A DNA stretch of 64,000 nt from Leptospira langatensis (GTDB lineage: Bacteria > Spirochaetota > Leptospiria > Leptospirales > Leptospiraceae), in the NCBI RefSeq assembly GCF_004770615.1, contig NZ_RQER01000011.1, forward strand, positions 524,357 to 588,356, given 5' to 3'. The notes beneath the pieces were generated by a model. That model did no database searches. It was not told the origin of the DNA and saw nothing but the letters and a program-made list of their open reading frames with translations. This document shows positions 10,028 to 18,402 of the stretch, in pieces; position 1 is the stretch's first letter; every line of letters starts with the position of its first letter. The position numbers and the translations under genes were made by a program.

Positions 10028-10314
10028 AAATTCCCAAACAATATCTATACTGCATTGCAACGGATCAGATTGATTCTGGCATGCTTTTAATTGACCAAAC
10101 TTTGTTTGGTCACCGACTCGCTGCGCGGTCGTCTTCTCGCTCCTATTGTCGCTGCGAAGACTCGAAGCTTTTGCTCGAAAGCAATCATAGCGACCCATAG
10201 GGAGCGTAAATGATTGCGTCGCGAGCCAGGGATGGCGAAGCGAGAGCAAAAGACGCCGTGGAGCCAAGTCGAGCAGGAAGGGAGACTGCGTAACGGCGAG
10301 TCCCGTCAGCTCCG
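10010..10314 (+). repeat. Duplicated tRNA-Asp 3' end flanking a short insert
   Basis: The 18-bp sequence CGAGTCCCGTCAGCTCCG, the T-arm half and acceptor 3' strand of tRNA-Asp plus its discriminator, occurs at 10010-10027 and again exactly at 10297-10314. The 269 bases between hold no gene that I believe. This layout is that of attL/attR left by a tRNA-targeting tyrosine integrase, here without any integrase gene. The second copy ends one base before the fliG stop codon. Confidence 0.7.
10092..10271. repeat. Nested imperfect palindrome (MITE-like)
   Basis: The insert is strongly self-complementary. A perfect hairpin TGACCAAAC-TTT-GTTTGGTCA lies at 10092-10112. Outer arms pair CGACT (10114-10118) with AGTCG (10267-10271), and CGGTCGTCTT (10126-10135) with AAGACGCCG (10250-10258, one bulge). 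An inner arm CGCTCCTATTGTCGCT (10138-10153) matches the inverse of 10189-10206 with gaps. I read this as a small non-coding repeat element. Open frames through it look fortuitous. Confidence 0.6.
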
Positions 10315-10315
10315 G

Positions 10316-11350
10316 TTAGATAAATTCTTCCGAATCCTTTTTTAGAATAATCTCTCCGATTTCTTCTAAATCCCGTAAGACAGTCAAAATCCCATTTCTG
10401 GCATCTGTGATCTCTTTCAAAGTGACCTTGCCTCGGATCTCCATGCTTTCCAAAATATCGTTTGCGCGATTCTTGGACATTGCCTCGAAGAAATGCGACT
10501 TGATCCCTTCTGCGGCGCCCCGGAGCGCGATCGCGATAATATCGTCTCCGCCCAATCGATTGATCAGGATACGCATTTCTTTTGAATTCAATAATAGAAC
10601 ATCTTCGAAGGTATAGAGTTTTTCTCGTACTTGAGAGGCGAGTTCCGGAGAATGTTCTTCCAGCTCCTTGAGAATTGTCTCTTCTAAAGACTTGTCCATA
10701 TGGTTCAGGATGCTTGCCAGAGCCTCTGCACCGCCCGCTTCGCTGAATTCGGATTTGTCCCTTTGCTCGTACTTTTTCTTTAAGACTTTTGCGATCTGTC
10801 GGATCGCGTCCGGATGAGTCTTGGTTGTATTCGCGAGTCGGACGGCTACCTTGCTCTGCAATTCTTTCGGAAGGAATTTCAGGGTCTCAGCGGCTTTCTT
10901 GGGTTGTAAGAAGGCTAGGGTGACAGCGATGGTCTGGGTATGTTCCGGCGCTAAAAGATGGGCCAATGTCTGTGGCTCTGCATCGTTCAGGAAGGAGAAA
11001 TCTTCTTCGGTATCCTTTCTATCTAGTTTTCCTAATATACTTTCCGATTTTTCCTTTCCGAGGGATTGGTAGAGGAGCTCTCTCGCTGTATCAATTCCGC
11101 CTCTGGATTCGCCAGCCAGATCTTTGAGAGAACCTTGGAAATCGAGGAGTGCAGCTTCTTTATCCGCTTTAGTTACGGATTTGATCTTTGCCATTTCTTG
11201 GACGATCTCTTCGATCAGTTTTTCGTCCAACTGTGCCAACGCCTTGGCTGCAGCTTCCTTTTCTAAGGAGAGAAGAAGTAAAGCCGCCTTTCTTACTTTT
11301 TGGTCCCGAGCAATTAGATTGGAATCCTTATCCACTTTCCCTTCCGCCAA
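10316..11350 (-). CDS. fliG: Flagellar motor switch protein FliG
   Basis: Rotor protein of the switch complex, which contacts the MS ring, FliM and the stator. Its 344 residues include an N-terminal helical domain, the middle-domain FliM-binding motif as LLAPEHTQTIAVTLAFL (EHPQ-type, with Thr for Pro), then LYTFEDVLLL. The C-terminal torque helix region (GAAEGIKSHFFEAMSKNRANDILE) keeps its alternating charges. It starts 10 bases after pdhC ends, so it probably shares that transcript. Leptospira have more than one FliG; which paralogue this is cannot be told here. Confidence 0.93.
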   Translation of the reverse strand: MAEGKVDKDSNLIARDQKVRKAALLLLSLEKEAAAKALAQLDEKLIEEIVQEMAKIKSVTKADKEAALLDFQGSLKDLAGESRGGIDTARELLYQSLGKEKSESILGKLDRKDTEEDFSFLNDAEPQTLAHLLAPEHTQTIAVTLAFLQPKKAAETLKFLPKELQSKVAVRLANTTKTHPDAIRQIAKVLKKKYEQRDKSEFSEAGGAEALASILNHMDKSLEETILKELEEHSPELASQVREKLYTFEDVLLLNSKEMRILINRLGGDDIIAIALRGAAEGIKSHFFEAMSKNRANDILESMEIRGKVTLKEITDARNGILTVLRDLEEIGEIILKKDSEEFI

Positions 11351-11360
11351 TTGGAAACTA

Positions 11361-12680
11361 TTAAGCGAGTAGTCGAAGCGGATGCTCTAGAAAATTTCGG
11401 AATACTTCTAACCAACCGGCACCGACAGCGCCGTCTACCACTCTATGATCGCAGGAGAGGCAGACTGAAAGAGTCTTTCCCGGAACGATGGCACCGTTCT
11501 TGATCACAGGTTTTGCCACCACATTTCCCACAGCCAAGATTGCTGCTTCCGGTTCGTTGATGACTGCGGCGAAACGATCTATACCGAACATTCCCAAATT
11601 GGAAACGGTAAAGGTTCCGTCCGAAAACTCTTCCGGTTTGAGTTTCCTGTCCCTTGCGCGGGAAGCAAGCTCTTTTACCGTCTTACCGATCTCCAGAACA
11701 GAACGTCTGTCTGCATTCCGTACGTAGGGAGTGATCAACCCACCTTCGATGGAAACTGCGACACCAATATCCACTCTACCATGTTTTAGGATATGATCCT
11801 CTCTCCAGGAAGAATTCACTTCGGGAACTTTTCGTAAGGCCAAGGCAGAGGCGCGGATAATAAAATCGTTCAGGCTAAGCTTGATCTCTTCTCCGGAGGC
11901 TTTTAAGTCCGCATTCAAGTTTTCCCGAAGAAGGGTTAATGGCTCTGCGTCGATCTCCATATCCAAATAGAAATGGGGCTGGTGAGTTTTGGAATGGATC
12001 AAGCGAGAAGCGATGGTCTTTCTCATTCCGGAAATCGGAAGCTTCTCTTCTTGCGCTGCCGGCGCAGCAAATGGGGAAGAAGTCTCGAAAGCCGCGCTCA
12101 TTCCGTTCTCAATATCTCTCTTGATGATCCTTCCATCCGGTCCACTGCCTCGGACCCTGGAGAGATCTATCCCGGATTCATGCGCGAGTTTCTTTGCGAG
12201 AGGAGAGGCCTTGATCCTGCCTTCCAAAGCGGAATTCGAAAGGCCACGGGTAATGCTGGATTCTTTCACCGGTTCAGGTTCTTCCTCGATTACAGGAGAA
12301 GGAGACGGACTAGCTGCCTGCTTGGGCGCCTCCGCTTTTTTTTCGGGGGCGGGAGCCGCCGGTGCTGGGGTATTGGCTTCCGAAGGAGGGGAGGCGACCG
12401 TTCTGGACTTTGCCTCCGTTAGCAGGGCGGAAATATCCTCGTCTGCTTTTCCAATAATAGCGACCGGGGCGCCCACAGGGAGTTTTGCTCCTTCCTGAGC
12501 TAAAATTTCAAGAAGCACCCCCGAATCGAAGGCCTCCATTTCCATGACTGCCTTGTCCGTTTCGACCTCGGCGAGGATCTCTCCCGGGGCGACCGAGTCG
12601 CCTTTCTTCTTCAGCCATTTGACCAAAACCCCTTCCGACATCGTAGGGGAAAGTTGGGTCATTTCGGATATTTTTGCCAT
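11361..12680 (-). CDS. pdhC: Pyruvate dehydrogenase E2, dihydrolipoamide acetyltransferase
   Basis: Transfers the acetyl group from E1 through lipoate to CoA. Its 439 residues comprise a lipoyl domain with the modified Lys43 in VETDKAVMEME, an Ala/Pro/Glu-rich flexible linker (about 85-140), and a peripheral subunit-binding domain (ASPLAKKLAHESGIDLSRV, GSGPDGRI). The catalytic domain ends with SCDHRVVDGAVGA (His412, Asp416). It is the third gene of the pdhA-pdhB-pdhC run. Confidence 0.96.
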   Translation of the reverse strand: MAKISEMTQLSPTMSEGVLVKWLKKKGDSVAPGEILAEVETDKAVMEMEAFDSGVLLEILAQEGAKLPVGAPVAIIGKADEDISALLTEAKSRTVASPPSEANTPAPAAPAPEKKAEAPKQAASPSPSPVIEEEPEPVKESSITRGLSNSALEGRIKASPLAKKLAHESGIDLSRVRGSGPDGRIIKRDIENGMSAAFETSSPFAAPAAQEEKLPISGMRKTIASRLIHSKTHQPHFYLDMEIDAEPLTLLRENLNADLKASGEEIKLSLNDFIIRASALALRKVPEVNSSWREDHILKHGRVDIGVAVSIEGGLITPYVRNADRRSVLEIGKTVKELASRARDRKLKPEEFSDGTFTVSNLGMFGIDRFAAVINEPEAAILAVGNVVAKPVIKNGAIVPGKTLSVCLSCDHRVVDGAVGAGWLEVFRNFLEHPLRLLA

Positions 12681-12725
12681 ATAATTTTGCCTAATTATAA
12701 TATACTAATATTAGAATATTCTGGA

Positions 12726-13700
12726 TTACTTAATCATACTTCTGACTTTCTGGATTATCTTCTCTTCGCTCGGGAGTGAGGATCTTTCCAGATTGGCCGC
12801 GTACGGCATGGGCACATCTTCTTGAGTGATCCTTTCTACAGGGGAATCCAGATAATCGAAAGCGTCTTTTTGGATCAGATAAGCGACCTGAGCACCAAAG
12901 CCTGCCACATTCCAACCTTCTTCCACAATGAGCGCTCGGTTCGTTTTTCTGACCGAAGTGAGAATGGCTTCCTCGTCCAAGGGGCGAATGCTTCTCAGGT
13001 CTAAGACTTCGACCGAGATGCCTTCTTTTGCTAATTTCTCCGCAGCGGGAAGGACATACATGAGAGCGCGAGACCAACTGACGATGGTGAGTTGTGTTCC
13101 TTCTCTCTTGATATCTGCCTTTCCCATAGGAATGGAGAATTCTCCTTCTGGGACTTCTCCTTTGGATCCGTATAATACCTCGCTTTCTATAAAGATGGTA
13201 GGATTATTATCTCGGATGGAGGTTTTTAGAAGCCCGTACGCATCCGCCGGAGTATAAGGGGCAAGTACCTTCAATCCGGGAATATGGGCATACCAGCTCT
13301 CGAAGGATTGAGAGTGTTGCGCGGCGAGTCTTCCTCCTGCACCTCCGGCTCCTCGAAATACGATCGGGATCGGAAATTGTCCGGCGCTCATATAATTCAT
13401 CTTTGCTGCGGAGTTAATGATCTGATCGATTGCTACGAGAGAGAAGTTCCAGGTCATAAACTCTATAATGGGTCTAAGTCCCACCATCGCGGCGCCGATC
13501 CCGACTCCCGCAAATCCGTTCTCAGAGATAGGAGTGTCTATCACTCTCTTTTCTCCGAACTTGGCGAGCATCCCTTGGGAGACCTTGTAGGCTCCTTCAT
13601 AATGTCCCACTTCTTCTCCCATGAGAAAGATATTCGGATCCTTCTCCATTTCTTCGGTCATGGCCCGATTGAGGGCTTCTCTATAAGTAAGTACTGCCAT
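12726..13700 (-). CDS. pdhB: Pyruvate dehydrogenase E1 component, beta subunit
   Basis: Forms the alpha2beta2 thiamine-diphosphate E1 of pyruvate dehydrogenase. Its 324 residues show the family blocks FLMGEEVGHYEGAYKVSQG, DTPISENGFAGVGIGAAM, PIVFRGAGGAGGRLAAQHSQSFE and VLDLRSIRPLDEEAI. The ATG overlaps the pdhA stop by one base (TAATG), which implies translational coupling. The separate alpha and beta genes are the split E1 type, not the single-chain AceE type. Confidence 0.96.
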   Translation of the reverse strand: MAVLTYREALNRAMTEEMEKDPNIFLMGEEVGHYEGAYKVSQGMLAKFGEKRVIDTPISENGFAGVGIGAAMVGLRPIIEFMTWNFSLVAIDQIINSAAKMNYMSAGQFPIPIVFRGAGGAGGRLAAQHSQSFESWYAHIPGLKVLAPYTPADAYGLLKTSIRDNNPTIFIESEVLYGSKGEVPEGEFSIPMGKADIKREGTQLTIVSWSRALMYVLPAAEKLAKEGISVEVLDLRSIRPLDEEAILTSVRKTNRALIVEEGWNVAGFGAQVAYLIQKDAFDYLDSPVERITQEDVPMPYAANLERSSLPSEEKIIQKVRSMIK

Positions 13701-14680
13701 TACATGTTCTCCGCATAGACATGTTTGTAGAGCCAGCCTAAAGGAGGTTCTTCGCTTTTTTCAGCAAAGTCCACAGCTTCTTCGATCTGCTTGGCGATGG
13801 TTTCGTCTAACTTGGATATTTCCTCTTGTGCCCAACCAGAGCCAATGAGATCCTTTTCTGCCTTGATCAGTGGATCTCCTTGTTTATATTTATCTAATTC
13901 TTCTTTGGTACGGTATTTAGCAGGGTCGGACATGGAATGTCCTCTGAAACGGTATGTGGAAATTTCCATAAGAGTAGGGCCTTCTCCTCTTCTTGCTCTC
14001 TCCACTGCCACCTTGACGTGATCTCTCACCTTGCGGACTTCGTCTCCTTCTATATGGTCTCTCGCTATATCGTAGGCCGCAGCTCTGACGGAGACGTCTT
14101 TTACCGACAAGGCCCTGTATTCGGGAGTTCCCATTGCATAATGATTGTTCTCGCAGATCATTACGAGAGGAAGTTTCCAGATGGCTGCTAAGTTCATTCC
14201 TTCGTGAAAAGATCCAATGTTCGCAGCACCTTCCCCGAAGAAACAAAGAGTTACCGCTTGGTCTTCTCTATATTTGGAAGCGTATGCGATCCCAGCCGCC
14301 AAAGAGATATGGCCTCCTACGATCCCGTGGCCTCCCATGAAGTTTTTCTTCTTATCGAAGAAGTGCATGGAGCCTCCGTTCCCGGCTACGATCCCAGTCC
14401 TTTTACCGAACAATTCCGCCATGAGCGACTTGGGTTCTAAGCCTCTTGCGAGTGCGTGACCATGATCTCGATAGGTGGAAACTATATAATCTTTTTCTTC
14501 TAGAGCGGAGATCGCTCCCACGCCCACCGCTTCTTGACCGATATATAAATGGCAGAAGCCTCCGATTTTTCCCATGCTGTACGCTTTGGCAGAAGCCTCT
14601 TCGAAGCGTCGGATAAGAAGCATTTGTCTGTAGAGTTCGAAAAGGTCTTGGGTTTCTTTCTTTGTTTTTGGTTGGCTCAT
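13700..14680 (-). CDS. pdhA: Pyruvate dehydrogenase E1 component, alpha subunit
   Basis: Thiamine-diphosphate-binding subunit that decarboxylates pyruvate. Its 326 residues have the TPP motif GEGAANIGSFHEGMN ending in ENN, the phosphorylation-loop region YRFRGHSMSDPAKYRTKEE, and RDHGHALARG near residue 70. The substrate is inferred as pyruvate from the adjacent E2. A branched-chain 2-oxoacid remains possible from sequence alone. A 138-base divergent promoter region separates it from creB. Confidence 0.94.
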   Translation of the reverse strand: MSQPKTKKETQDLFELYRQMLLIRRFEEASAKAYSMGKIGGFCHLYIGQEAVGVGAISALEEKDYIVSTYRDHGHALARGLEPKSLMAELFGKRTGIVAGNGGSMHFFDKKKNFMGGHGIVGGHISLAAGIAYASKYREDQAVTLCFFGEGAANIGSFHEGMNLAAIWKLPLVMICENNHYAMGTPEYRALSVKDVSVRAAAYDIARDHIEGDEVRKVRDHVKVAVERARRGEGPTLMEISTYRFRGHSMSDPAKYRTKEELDKYKQGDPLIKAEKDLIGSGWAQEEISKLDETIAKQIEEAVDFAEKSEEPPLGWLYKHVYAENM

Positions 14681-14818
14681 AATGTTAGAAAATGCGAAAA
14701 CAATCGCAAACTATCTCTTTAGAACGAAGATATGCAATTGGATTTCACGAATTTTCGAAAAAAATTCTAAATCGTCTCTCAGATCCAAAAATTTCTTTTT
14801 TTCTAAGATGTTCCGAGT

Positions 14819-15499
14819 TTGTTTGAGCCTGTGAGGACGATACTCGTCACGGAAGATGAACCGGGGATCCGGGATACGATTCGAATCGCTTTGGAATCGG
14901 AAGGGTTTCGTATGTTAGCCGCTATGACCGGAGCGGAATGTATTTCCTTACTCGCCGAATCTCCCGACCTGATCGTATTAGACGTAGGACTCCCTGACGG
15001 GAGCGGTTTCGAATTCCTAAAAGAGATCCGGAAAAAACATAGGACCCCTGTGATCCTTTTGACGGCCAGAGAATCGGAATTGGACCGGGTTCTCGGACTG
15101 GAGCTAGGTGCGGATGATTATATGGTAAAGCCCTTCAGTCCTAGGGAATTGGCAGCCAGGATCCGGGCCGTTCTTCGAAGATACGACGGGACCTTTTCGG
15201 AAAAACAAACCGCATTTCGGGTGGATGAGGATCGAAAGATCGTTTATTATTTTGAAAAATCCTTAAGCCTAACTCCGTACGAATATAAAACTCTTCTTCT
15301 GTTCCTAAAATGGCCCGGAAAAATCTTTACTCGAGAGGAAATCATGGACATGGTCTGGACGGAGCCGGAGGATAGTTTCGATCGTGCGGTGGATACTGTG
15401 ATCAAGAACGTCAGATCTAGGCTCAAGGAGATCCGTCCCGATCAAGATCCGATCGAAACGAAAAGAGGCCAGGGTTACGGTCTAAAGGAAAATATATGA
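14819..15499 (+). CDS. creB: Response regulator, CreB-like (OmpR/PhoB family)
   Basis: DNA-binding response regulator of 226 residues. The receiver domain has the acidic pocket EDE, phospho-acceptor Asp55 in VLDVGLPDGSGFE, Thr83 and Lys104 in MVKPFSPRE. The C-terminal winged helix has LSLTPYEYKTLLLFLK and ends RGQGYGLKEN. The similarity to E. coli CreB and the following creC and creD homologues give the name. The start is TTG 14819 or GTG 14831, with no clear ribosome-binding site for either. The stop overlaps the creC ATG as ATGA. Confidence 0.88.
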   Translation: MFEPVRTILVTEDEPGIRDTIRIALESEGFRMLAAMTGAECISLLAESPDLIVLDVGLPDGSGFEFLKEIRKKHRTPVILLTARESELDRVLGLELGADDYMVKPFSPRELAARIRAVLRRYDGTFSEKQTAFRVDEDRKIVYYFEKSLSLTPYEYKTLLLFLKWPGKIFTREEIMDMVWTEPEDSFDRAVDTVIKNVRSRLKEIRPDQDPIETKRGQGYGLKENI

Positions 15500-16937
15500 G
15501 TCTCTGGATCCGGATCGTAATCGGTTTTTTTTTGTCTTTTCGATCGGTTATTACTATTTCATAGATAAGATCGAAAAATCCATTCGCCCTCGCTATATGG
15601 AGACCGTAGAGGAATCCGTTAACGATACCGCAAATCTTTTCTCTGCCCTCCTCGAAGAAGAAATATCAAAACATCCTAATTTAGGTTTGGGCGAGCTTTC
15701 GAATCGGACTCTGGATCCTATTTTTAGGAACGCGAGGGCTAAAGACTTAAACTCAAAAATTTTCGAAGTCACTAAGAAGAAGGTGGATCTCCAACTCTAT
15801 GTTACGAACGAGCATGGGATCGTAGTTTATGATTCCGAATCAAATAGAAAGGGATTGGATTATTCTTTAAAAAACGATGTGTATCTGACTTTAAAAGGTA
15901 AATATGGTGCGCGGTCTAGTAAATTGGTTTCCACGGACCCAGAAGGTGCGTTATTCATTGCGGCGCCCATCCGAAAATCAGGGAGGATTGTCGGAGTTCT
16001 AACGGTCGTCAAACCGAAGATGAGTGTGATCCCATTCATCGAATCTGCTACAAGCAAGTTCCGCAATCTAAGTATCTTTGTCGCTTCGGCAATTGCATTT
16101 TTGTTTATAGGACTAGCCTATCTTATCTTTTCTCCGATCCGTAAATTATCTGAATATGTTTCCGCTTTGCGATCCAAAAAAAGGGTATCCTTTCCTAAGA
16201 TCGGAATTCCTGAAATACGAGGCTTGGGCGAGGAGATGGACCAGCTCGTAAGAGAGATCGCCGGAAAGGAATATGTAGAGAACTATATACAATCTTTGAC
16301 TCATGAAATCAAGAGTCCTCTTTCTTCCTTAATGGCTTCTGCGGAGCTTATCTCGGAAGATCCGAATCGGGTCCAGACCCTTCTTTCTAATATCCAGCTC
16401 GAAGGAAGAAGGATCCAAATGATCATAGAAAAATTACTAGAGCTAAGCGCTCTGGAAAATATTTCTCAGATCGAAAAGACTTTAGAACTGGATCTGGCCG
16501 AGATCTCCAGAGAATTGATCGAGTCTCTATCCCCTGAATCCATGCGTAAGAACGTTAAGATCGTTTTAGAAGGAACAAGAGTTACTGTGGAAGGGAATCG
16601 TCTTTTCCTGGATATGGCGATCCGTAATTTAGTGCAGAACTCCTTTGATTTTTCGAAAGCCGGATCAAATATCTTTATCCGTACCGGATACAAAGAGGGG
16701 GCTCCTTTTTTAGAGGTGGAAGATTTTGGTCCGGGAATTCCAGAATATGCGCTCGAAAGGATCTACGAAAGATTTTATTCCTTACCTCGTCCGGATACCG
16801 GTAGGAAAAGTTCCGGGCTAGGGCTTGCCTTTGTGAGAGAGATCGCAAAACTTCACGATTCTTTAGTAGAGATTCAGAACAAAGGAGAGAAGGGAGTGAT
16901 CGCACGGATTTTTTTCCCGAAACGTTCCCAAACTTAG
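15496..16937 (+). CDS. creC: Sensor histidine kinase CreC-like, frame disrupted at T9
   Basis: Membrane sensor kinase of the Cre system. The ATG at 15496 overlaps the creB stop and encodes MSLWIRIVIGFF, then runs to a TAG at 15562. The frame from the T9 tract (15525-15533) onward continues as VFSIGYYYFIDKIEK into an intact kinase. Adding one T or removing two restores one CreC-like protein. Downstream are a periplasmic region (KGKYGARS and a PEGALFIAAPIRKSGRIVGVL core), a second membrane helix, the H-box LTHEIKSPLSSL, an N-box, and GLGLAFVREIAK. A separate initiation at ATG 15597 would lack the first membrane helix. Confidence 0.85.
15525..15533 (+). repeat. T9 homopolymer inside creC
   Basis: Nine consecutive T within codons for the first membrane helix of CreC. 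It is the exact point where the two reading frames of creC meet, so it is the site of slippage, variation or sequencing error. Confidence 0.9.
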
Positions 16938-16941
16938 GATC

Positions 16942-16979
16942 CTCATCAATTCCTCATATTTCGCTCATCCTATCCTCAC
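16942..16979 (+). promoter_or_regulatory. Four-copy cre-tag-like operator upstream of creD
   Basis: CTCAT at 16942, 16953 and 16964, then CTCAC at 16975, each separated by exactly six bases, giving an 11-bp period over four copies. The E. coli CreB site (cre tag) is TTCAC-N6-TTCAC, with the same spacing, and it controls creD. The array lies between the creC stop and the creD start. The candidate -10 sequence CATACTTT near 16990 sits where an activator overlapping the -35 position would act. Confidence 0.65.
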
Positions 16980-17015
16980 CAAGAGCCTGCATACTTTAGA
17001 GGATAGGAGTTGATC

Positions 17016-18338
17016 ATGTTTAAAATCCAATCTTCCGTGAATCTTAGGATCCTTATCTTAGGGCTCATGTTGCTCGGTTTCCTTATCCCACTGGGTATGG
17101 TAGGTGGTTTAGTATCGGAAAGGCAGGAGAGGGCCCGTTCCTCTGTCCAAGAAATAGGTTCCAAGTGGGGGATGCCCCAAACTGTCGCAGGGCCTTTTTT
17201 GGTAGTTCCTTATACGTTCTATTCTGAAAAGAATCAGGACGGTATATCCACAGAAATTGAAGGTGAGATCTATTTTTTACCGGATGAATTGGATATGGAA
17301 ACGGATCTAAAGACCGAAAAGAGAAAACGCGGGATCTATGAAGCGATCCTGTATAGCGGCGATCTAAAGATAAAAGGGAATTTTAAAACTCCTTCTCGTA
17401 CCGATTTCCCGAACGGTACAAAGTCGATCCAATGGGAAAATGCAAGGCTGATCGTCTCCATCAGCGATCCGAAGGGAATTGGAAACGATCTGGAACTCGT
17501 GGTGGCCGGTAAGGAAAAAACTTTCCAACCGGGTTCTTCTTCTCCTTTTATTCATTCGGGTCTTTATGCGAAGCATGATCTTTCTCGTTCGAATCATCCT
17601 CTTTCGTTCCAGATCAAAATTCCGGTGAAAGGTTCCGAATCCATGTATTTGGTCCCTCTTGGAAAAAGGAGTTTGATCCATATGTCTTCGGATTGGAAGG
17701 ATCCTTCTTTCGAAGGAGCCATATTGCCCAAGTCCCGAAATATTACCGAGTCCGGTTTTCAGGCAGAATGGGAGTCCTCTTATTTCGGAAGAAATTATCC
17801 GCAAACGATCACCTATATGGATTCGAATACCATGGAACTAATACTATACTCCGGGTATGGAGTGAGGTTGATCGTTCCGGTGGATCATTATTTGAAATTG
17901 GATCGTTCTTTGAAATATGCGATCTTATTCTTAGCAACTAGTTTCACCCTGTTCTTCCTGCTCGAAATATTCGGCGGAAAAATATTACATCCTTTGCAAT
18001 ATCTGATGATCGGATCCGCGATGGTGATCTTTTATATTCTCACCTTATCGCTTTCGGAACAATTAGGTTTTGGTCCGGCATATATAGTAGCGTCTATCGC
18101 AGTATCCGGGCTCGTTTCCTATTACGCAGGGGCAGTGCTTCAAAGTGTCAAGAGAGGGATTCTCGCCGGAGCATACTATATCGGATTGTATTCTTTCCTA
18201 TATGTTGTCTTGGATTCGGAAGATAATTCTCTCTTGCTCGGATCGGTTGCTATCTTCGTCTTACTTGCGGTTCTGATGCATTTGACCCGAAAGATAGATT
18301 GGTATTCCTTCGGATCCAAAGAAAAACAAGTAGTTTAA
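17016..18338 (+). CDS. creD: Inner membrane protein CreD
   Basis: CreD-family envelope protein of about 440 residues; in enterics it is the main target of CreBC and its biochemical role is unclear. The N-terminus has one membrane helix, then the conserved GGLVSERQERARSSVQEIGSKWG. A large beta-rich periplasmic domain follows. The C-terminus has several hydrophobic helices (residues about 300-430) containing the conserved HPLQYLMIGSAM and LSLSEQLGFGPAYIVAS. ATG 17016 is preceded by GGAG at six bases; TTG 17010 is less likely. Confidence 0.92.
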   Translation: MFKIQSSVNLRILILGLMLLGFLIPLGMVGGLVSERQERARSSVQEIGSKWGMPQTVAGPFLVVPYTFYSEKNQDGISTEIEGEIYFLPDELDMETDLKTEKRKRGIYEAILYSGDLKIKGNFKTPSRTDFPNGTKSIQWENARLIVSISDPKGIGNDLELVVAGKEKTFQPGSSSPFIHSGLYAKHDLSRSNHPLSFQIKIPVKGSESMYLVPLGKRSLIHMSSDWKDPSFEGAILPKSRNITESGFQAEWESSYFGRNYPQTITYMDSNTMELILYSGYGVRLIVPVDHYLKLDRSLKYAILFLATSFTLFFLLEIFGGKILHPLQYLMIGSAMVIFYILTLSLSEQLGFGPAYIVASIAVSGLVSYYAGAVLQSVKRGILAGAYYIGLYSFLYVVLDSEDNSLLLGSVAIFVLLAVLMHLTRKIDWYSFGSKEKQVV

Positions 18339-18357
18339 CCTATTTCGACTAAACCTA

Positions 18358-18379
18358 GAAGGGAGGGATCCCTCCCTTC
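18358..18379 (+). terminator. Terminator hairpin after creD
   Basis: A 22-base perfect palindrome (arm GAAGGGAGGGA) 20 bases past the creD stop, followed by ATATATTA. The T-run is weak, but the stem is very stable. Confidence 0.7.
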
Positions 18380-18402
18380 ATATATTATAAATAACGTATA
18401 TT

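Noticed and set aside
11973..12498. Long plus-strand frames (149 and 169 codons) antisense to pdhC
   Set aside because: They mirror the Ala/Pro/Glu-rich linker and conserved domains of E2. High codon bias in the real gene keeps the opposite strand open.
14819..18338. creBCD as part of a beta-lactamase resistance locus
   Set aside because: No beta-lactamase or penicillin-binding protein gene is nearby; only the sensor system and creD are present.
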